This document shows, piece by piece, positions 58,957 to 64,000 of a stretch of DNA of 64,000 nucleotides. The stretch covers positions 870,501 through 934,500 of the forward strand of contig NC_134683.1 in NCBI RefSeq assembly GCF_024713945.1, written 5' to 3'. The notes under the pieces are model-generated. The model was given only the letters and a program-made list of their open reading frames with translations, made no database searches and had not been told where the DNA came from. Each line of letters starts with the position of its first letter. Position 1 is the first letter of the stretch. Made by a program: the position numbers and the translations under genes. This stretch comes from Dermatophagoides farinae. Lineage: Eukaryota > Arthropoda > Arachnida > Sarcoptiformes > Pyroglyphidae.

Positions 58957-58968
58957 CCCATTTATATA
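58957..58968 (-). promoter_or_regulatory. TATA-like element of P450 copy J
   Basis: TATATAAATGGG on the minus strand, 56 bases upstream of the ATG. Confidence 0.6.
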
Positions 58969-59519
58969 TATTGAATATTAATCAATCCGAAAAAAAAAGT
59001 TTTTATCATTATCACTTCAATTACCTTGTGATCATTATGCATGTGTTTTTTGTTTTGATGCGCATGCACAAGGTAATGTTATATTTGATATAATTTTTCA
59101 TGTCATATTTTTTTTTGTCTGTGTTTTTGTGTCTGTTGAATCGATATTAAAATTTTTTCTGTTGAAAATCACGATGACGATGATGATAAAATGAACCAAT
59201 TTTTTTTTAAAAATATTTTTAATGCGATTGACATTGACATGAAAACTTTGTTGTTCGATTTGTGTTTTATTTATTATCAATCAACACACACATATATTTG
59301 TGATTTGTGATATGAAATTTTTTTTTTTTTGATCATTTTGCTGACCGAGCTCAACCGAATTCATTGTGGTGATTATATTTATCAATTTGTTTCGCTGCTT
59401 TGATTCTTTTTTATTATTATTATTATTATTAATCAATGTCGATTATTTTATGTATTAAATACCAATGACAAATTAAATAGAAGAGATCTTGGACCATAAA
59501 ATATGTCAATATTTATCGA
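58969..59519. other. Spacer between the P450 array and the receptor gene
   Basis: Its part near 59245-59370 (tttgttgttcgatttgtg, then cacatatatttgtga) is a decayed relative of sequence at 50535-50600 and 53090-53160, so it is a further trace of array duplication. No gene was seen. Confidence 0.5.
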
Positions 59520-59962
59520 CATTTAATCATCATAGACATTAAATAACACAATTATCCACCGTGAAAGAAATTCATTTTTCAAATATGAATAAATTGATTA
59601 TTACGACCAGGTCAGCTTTTTTTTCGTTCAATAATTCTAATCGAAAAAAAAACTAGAACTGTTTGTGTGTGTGTGTGTGTGAGGTTAAATTCATATCCCG
59701 GGAAAAGGATAAATTTTTTCATCAGTCCCTGATGATTATTTTACATTTTACATTTGATATATCGTTAGCAACAAAAATTCCAATGATTCTTGATGAATTC
59801 CTTGTGTACATAAATTTTTTTTTTGTTGTTTTGCGTCAATAATTCTGTGAAGAAAACTGGCTATTTTTTTCGCCTTTTAGTGGATTTTTTTTTCGTTTCC
59901 AAGTATTTAAGATTAATTAAGTAAAATTTTTTTTTTTTTTTTTTTTTTTGATTCATCTAACG
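59520..59962. repeat. Upstream region of the receptor gene, duplicated at 61853-62013 plus 63600-63929
   Basis: This block includes gtgaaagaaattcat, gattattacgaccaggtcag, a GT tract (59664-59682), aaaattccaatgattcttga, gcgtcaataattctgtgaag, aactggctatttttttcgcc and gattcatctaacg. All of these recur in the same order right of the receptor gene, where they are split by a LINE in the GT tract. It probably holds the receptor promoter. Confidence 0.85.
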
Positions 59963-60003
59963 AATACTTGTGTTTACAAGAAATTTTCTTTCCAGTCATA
60001 ACA

Positions 60004-61492
60004 ATGAATAAAATGATTGAAATTTTTCGGAAAAATTTCCTATCCATTCGAATAATTTCCATTGGTATAGTAAAAATGATTAGTCCATTACTACGATTAG
60101 ATGGATTGAATTATATGAAAAGATATTTCGATATGTACAATGATCCACAAAGACAATGTAAACAATTCGATTGTGACCAGATTAGCAAACAATTTCGTTT
60201 ATCATGGATTGGTCAACATCATCATGAGAAATGTTCCATTTGTCAAGTTGTTAGTTTCATCGAATTAATTTTATTAATATGCATTATCCATCCTATTGTT
60301 CAAATGTTTCAAGACGATAGCAATAATTTTAATAATTATCTTACTGCTAATCTATTTGCAATCACACCAGTAGGTCGTCGTATTCTTGTTCTGTTTATCA
60401 TCATGTTCGTCATACAGATCCAATATTATCTTCATCGGCTTTATTACCGGAATCAAACTGTTTCCATTCTCAATGCTGTATTATTTCAACAAGATAGACA
60501 ACAATTTCATCCACCATATCGTTATCGTACTAGAATGGCAGGTAAAGTAGTCAAAGATATTGCCATGATGGTGATCAAAATGGTCAATCTTTTTATGATT
60601 ATAACTAGTGAGTTATTCAAAATGTTTTGTAATCTTAATAAATTTGATTTGTTTCATCATTTCAGTTTTGATTATCATATCAATGGAACTATTATTAGTA
60701 AAATTTATCCTTGAAAATTTGAACTATTTTTTCGCTATATTCAACCGAAATATTTTGGTTTCTCTAAATCACGCTATGTGGCTAATGTTAATGACATTCT
60801 TTTGGAAATTATATGAATTTTTCCATGTTATTTATGCCCAATGTTGTGCACTATTTGCTCTTTGTTTATTGCCATATCTGATGATCTTTCTGATAAATGT
60901 TTGGCAAACAAAACAATTATTAGTCAATCTAAGCCGTGTATCGATTTTTCAAAGATTGAAACGTTTTCAACATTTCAATACATATAATCTGAAATTAATA
61001 CAATGGGGAAATGTTTATTGTGAAACGGTCACTGTATTTATATTCGTTAATGTTTCAATCAATTGTTACATCATCTTATTCATAATGTCTGGACGTTCAG
61101 ATTTGGTCTATTCTTTGGTTTTATCCACTTTTGCTTGTCAACAAATAGTGTGCATATTTGGTGTTCATTTATTGTTTGCCATTTGTAATCAAAATTTTCA
61201 TGAATCATCTACACGATTCTTGAATCTATTGGCTCGTGAATCCAGTGGACAATCCCGTATGAAGAATTTATCATTGTTATTGAAACTGTCTAATTATGGC
61301 CATGCATATCATACTGAGAATAAATATGGCTTTACATATGGAAAATTGCAGCTCATATCGATGCGAGAATTTGTTATGGTAAGATACAAAAACAGATGCA
61401 ATTTTTGTCTATTTCAATTGATTTTTATTTCTCTCCAACAGTTTCTATTACTGTATTGTCAATTTGTAATGTTCTTCTTTGAATACATTTAA
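60004..61492 (+). CDS. Seven-transmembrane gustatory-receptor-like chemoreceptor
   Basis: Three exons (60004-60607, 60666-61378, 61442-61492; phases 1 and 0) give about 455 residues. The ATG at 60004 follows an acceptor-like tttctttccag, so a 5'-leader intron is possible. There are about seven hydrophobic segments, for example IELILLICIIHPIV, ILVLFIIMFVIQIQYY and the last one, spliced as MREFVM-FLLLYCQFVMFFFEYI. The short final exon coding the last helix, entered at phase 0 and containing YxQF-like residues (YCQF), resembles the TYhhhhhQF motif of insect gustatory and odorant receptors. The rest is too divergent for a firm name. A conserved Cys pair (KCSIC) lies before the first helix. The last intron (61379-61441, 63 bases) has no stop in frame. 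A truncated relative is at 53815-54178. Confidence 0.75.
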
Positions 61493-61852
61493 GTTAAAAT
61501 CAAAATTTTCCAATTCTCATTTTCTACTGAAAACCTGTAATTTGTTCACACAAAATGAAATATCCTGCGTCGTTTCCTATTTGATATCCAATCCAAGGTG
61601 TCAATCGAATTATCTAATTGATCCGAGAATTGTTCAAGGAATTTTATGAAATTTTAATCAAACTTAACTGTTTGAATTGTTGAAAGAAAGATTGTTTTAC
61701 TGTTTAATGTCACTATAAAAGCATATTTAATTAGTGCGATCAATGGTGTAATAGTTTACCAGTTATTCATTATTATTAAAAATCATTTATATCATTCTAA
61801 AAGCCTATTTATTGAATATTATATAACTATTGAATCAATACTTCCAAGACCT
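61493..61852. other. 3' flank of the receptor gene
   Basis: A+T-rich sequence with no gene recognised. It ends where the second copy of the receptor upstream block begins. Confidence 0.5.
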
Positions 61853-61999
61853 CTTGTCAAATCTTAATAATAACACATTTATCTGTGAAAGAAATTCATA
61901 TCTCTCAAGTATAAACCAATCGATTACGACCAATTCAGCTTTCTCTTCGTTAAATAATTCTAATCGAAAAAAACTGGAACTATTTTTGCTGTGTATGTG

Positions 62000-62013
<14 letters not shown>
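61853..62013. repeat. Second copy of the receptor upstream block, left part
   Basis: Matches 59520-59682 (gtgaaagaaattcat, gattacgaccaattcagct, taattctaatcg, then the GT tract). It stops at the GT tract where the LINE tail begins. The match resumes at 63600. Confidence 0.8.
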
Positions 62014-62047
<34 letters not shown>

Positions 62048-63599
62048 GGAGCATGACTCCTAGCTTTATTTAAAATTATCAAATAATGAAAAATGTAAAT
62101 ACAATAAAAAAAACGAGAATAAAAGTCATACAATGATAATAATCATGTAGATAAGAGATAAAATTAAGAATAGAGCTTTAAATGATGAATTTAAGGCGTT
62201 CATTCATATCCCTTAAGCGTCGGTGGACGAGATGGGAGAAATCAGATAGTTTGTTGTTATTTAACAATTTACCAATTGTGGAGGTCAAATGTTCGTTGCC
62301 GTTAATTTCAAAGATGTTCATAATGTCATCAAACATCGGACATGTGGTGATGTGGCTATAATTTTGTGGAGAATTGCACACAGGGCAATTTGCTGATAAA
62401 CCAATTTTTCGTTTATTAAACAGGTACGCCCTTGTTGGGCCGTGGCCTGTGCATAAGGATGTAATTTCTTGGTTAACTAGATTTATATTGAAATTTTTAT
62501 GATTTATTAGAGTTGTCGTTTCTTCTTTGTTACAATTATTTGATAAGTTAACCATAGATTCATTCAGATGTGATTTAATGATTTCGTTGATTTTTGATTT
62601 GGCATAGTACTTAAAGCTGATTTTAATTCGTGAAACGTCAACTTGATTTGTGTATGTGTATCGTTCAATATGTTTTACATAAATTGTTGAATATGATAAG
62701 TTCAAAAATTGAACAATTTTCATAATATTTTTGGATGAAATTGTCTGAATCTTGTAGAGACCAGATTTTATTGGTGTGTATACAATAATCTTTGATTGAT
62801 GTAAATAGTGGTGGTTGAGCAGCAATTTTAAAGATTTCCGAATGCTATTGTCTATTGCATCAACTAAGCCAGTATGAAACCAGTATTTTGTGTAAACGTC
62901 GAATGTGTGATTTCCTTGTACAATATTAATAGAAGAGTGACAAAGAATGAAATGATCATTGAATTGATAATTTATGTCAATAGTAATGTCGTGTTCGATG
63001 TTCCAATTGCCCATGATTATTATGTTATTGTTCAGTGCATCTACTGGTCCAACAGGAATTTTGCGTATTTTAAGTGCAGCTGAATTTCTTCTCAAAATTA
63101 GTATATCATTAATCAGAGGAGTACGTGTTAGTAGATGAAGACAATCGATCGGTGTAGATTTGAAAGCATTAATTGCATTTCTTAATAATGCATTATCAAG
63201 TGTGACCAAGCTTCTTTTTGATTGATAATTAATATTATTTGACCATATTTCTGAAGCATTTAAAAGGCTAGGCTTGACAAAACAATTATATAGAGTGATT
63301 CTTTTATCACTTGATAAACCAAATTTGTGCGATACATATGTTTTGAGGATTTGTAAATATTTGTAAGCTTCCAAAATTTTTTTCTTAACATGTAAATTGA
63401 ATTTAAGGTCTCTCGTAAAAGTTACACCAAGGATTTTAGTTGATTCGACCGTTTTGATTATAAGATTGTTTGGTGTTGGTTTGTTCTTTTTCGATAAAAG
63501 AAGAGCATTGGTTTTTTCTTTATTCACAGGAATTTTATTTTGTATAGCCCAATCAAAAACGATATTTACTATCCCATTTATTTGATCACATAATTTTTT
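62014..63599 (-). mobile_element. 5'-truncated non-LTR retrotransposon (LINE) inserted in a GT tract
   Basis: Read on the minus strand, the element enters inside the reverse transcriptase reading frame and runs through its stop (62178) to an AATAAA (62070-62065), a small 3' hairpin (ggag/ctcc around 62048-62060) and a 31-base poly-A tail (62044-62014). GT repeats border both sides (61992-62013 and 63600-63619), so the target-site duplication cannot be measured. The paralogous site at 59664-59682 is a GT tract without the element. Length is about 1.6 kb, so most of ORF2 and any ORF1 are missing, as expected from incomplete reverse transcription. Confidence 0.88.
62178..63599 (-). CDS. LINE ORF2 C-terminal part (reverse transcriptase thumb and tail domain)
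   Basis: About 470 codons remain open without a stop. The first residues (NIVFDWAIQNKIPVNKEKTN) correspond to the block just after the catalytic YxDD box of non-LTR reverse transcriptases, which is itself missing. ILGVTFTRDLKFNLHVKKK is the usual following block. Near the end a Cys-rich motif CPVCNSPQNYSHITTC (C-x2-C-x7-H-x3-C) precedes a short tail, as in Jockey/R1-group elements. The preceding TGHGPTRAYLFNKRK fits the same group. It cannot be active, lacking the endonuclease and most of the polymerase. The clade assignment is tentative. The still open frame implies a fairly recent insertion. Confidence 0.85.
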   Translation of the reverse strand, partial: KKLCDQINGIVNIVFDWAIQNKIPVNKEKTNALLLSKKNKPTPNNLIIKTVESTKILGVTFTRDLKFNLHVKKKILEAYKYLQILKTYVSHKFGLSSDKRITLYNCFVKPSLLNASEIWSNNINYQSKRSLVTLDNALLRNAINAFKSTPIDCLHLLTRTPLINDILILRRNSAALKIRKIPVGPVDALNNNIIIMGNWNIEHDITIDINYQFNDHFILCHSSINIVQGNHTFDVYTKYWFHTGLVDAIDNSIRKSLKLLLNHHYLHQSKIIVYTPIKSGLYKIQTISSKNIMKIVQFLNLSYSTIYVKHIERYTYTNQVDVSRIKISFKYYAKSKINEIIKSHLNESMVNLSNNCNKEETTTLINHKNFNINLVNQEITSLCTGHGPTRAYLFNKRKIGLSANCPVCNSPQNYSHITTCPMFDDIMNIFEINGNEHLTSTIGKLLNNNKLSDFSHLVHRRLRDMNERLKFII

Positions 63600-63929
63600 G
63601 TGTGTGTGTGTGTGTGTGTCATGCGGTGTCAAATTCATAGTCCGGGAAAAGAATAAATTTTTTCATCGGTCCGGATGAATATTTCGAATGTACATTTTAC
63701 ACATGATTATTTTTTATGTTTTTAGCAACAAAAATTCCAATGATTCTTGATTAATTTCTTGTGTACATAAATTTTTTTTCTGTTTTGCGTCAATAATTCT
63801 GTGAAGAAAACTGGCTATTTTTTTCGCCTTTTAGTGGAATTTTTTTTTCGTTTCCAAGTATTTAAGATTAAGTAAATTTTTTTTTATTTTCATTTGTATT
63901 TTTTTTTTTTTTTTTTGATTCATCTAACG
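63600..63929. repeat. Second copy of the receptor upstream block, right part
   Basis: Continues the match to 59664-59962 (GT tract, gtccgggaaaagaataaatt, aaaattccaatgattcttga, gcgtcaataattctgtgaag, the poly-T run and gattcatctaacg). It is cut at 63929/63930 by a transposon end. Confidence 0.85.
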
Positions 63930-64000
63930 CAGTCATTCTCAACCACTGTGCCGCGGCACTTTTGTGTGCCGCGAAATTTTAGATTTAATAAAATGAAAAT
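63930..64000. mobile_element. Left end of a probable hAT-type DNA transposon
   Basis: The sequence CAGTCATTCTCAACCACTGT followed by GCCGCGGCAC and GTGTGCCGCGAAA starts abruptly inside the duplicated block. CAGTG/CAGTC-TTCTCAACC ends with a GTGCCGCGGCAC palindrome are typical of a widespread hAT (Charlie-like) terminal repeat. The preceding 8 bases atctaacg (63922-63929) would be the 8-bp target copy; the empty site is at 59955-59962. The remainder lies beyond the window. Confidence 0.65.

Noticed and set aside
1-64000. CRISPR arrays, operons, ribosome binding sites, tRNA and rRNA genes
   Set aside because: The window is eukaryotic; no spaced direct repeats of CRISPR type and no cloverleaf or rRNA-like sequence were noticed by eye. 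A covariance-model search would be needed to exclude small RNAs.

Overview
The window reads as nuclear DNA of an animal, most likely an astigmatid mite of the house-dust-mite type (Dermatophagoides, Euroglyphus or close kin). The reasons are very high A+T, short introns of about 60-100 bases, trinucleotide ATC/GAT tracts and dinucleotide GT/CA tracts almost everywhere between genes, proteins padded with Gln, Asn, His and Ser runs, and a tandem block of CYP4-type cytochrome P450 genes. The species is inferred; no marker gene fixes it. All exon structures below were built by eye from GT..AG junctions, frame continuity and remembered family sequences.

Left part (1-33 kb), mostly single-copy conserved genes. 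It starts with the last exon of PGAM5 (+). CNOT3 follows (+, eight exons), then a small secreted glycine-rich peptide (+), then CNOT6/CCR4 (-, seven exons over 8.6 kb). CNOT3 and CNOT6 belong to the same CCR4-NOT deadenylase complex. CNOT6 has a 6.5 kb intron between its leucine-rich-repeat exons and its nuclease exons. Inside it, on the same strand, lies an 832-codon low-complexity open frame that ends in a good splice donor of matching phase; I read it as a probable alternative first exon. Next come a mariner-derived single-exon gene (+) that has lost one catalytic aspartate, an ELOVL fatty-acid elongase (+), a somatomedin-B/thrombospondin-1 secreted protein (-), and a divergent CYP4 with a long tail (-).

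Middle part (34-59 kb), a P450 array. Seven further CYP4-type genes lie head to tail on the minus strand, all with the same four-exon plan (phases 1, 0 and 2). Among them are several P450 scraps, repeated flanks and a chemoreceptor scrap. A full-size ABCG-type transporter sits inside the array on the plus strand. Its two halves carry introns at the same place, which points to internal duplication. The P450s and the ABC transporter would fit oxidation and export of foreign or endogenous lipophilic compounds, but that role is inference.

Right part (59-64 kb). A three-exon, seven-transmembrane, gustatory-receptor-like gene (+) is followed by a second copy of its own upstream region. That second copy was later invaded by a 5'-truncated LINE (-) in a GT tract and by what looks like a hAT DNA transposon running off the right edge. 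The first copy shows the empty site for both insertions.
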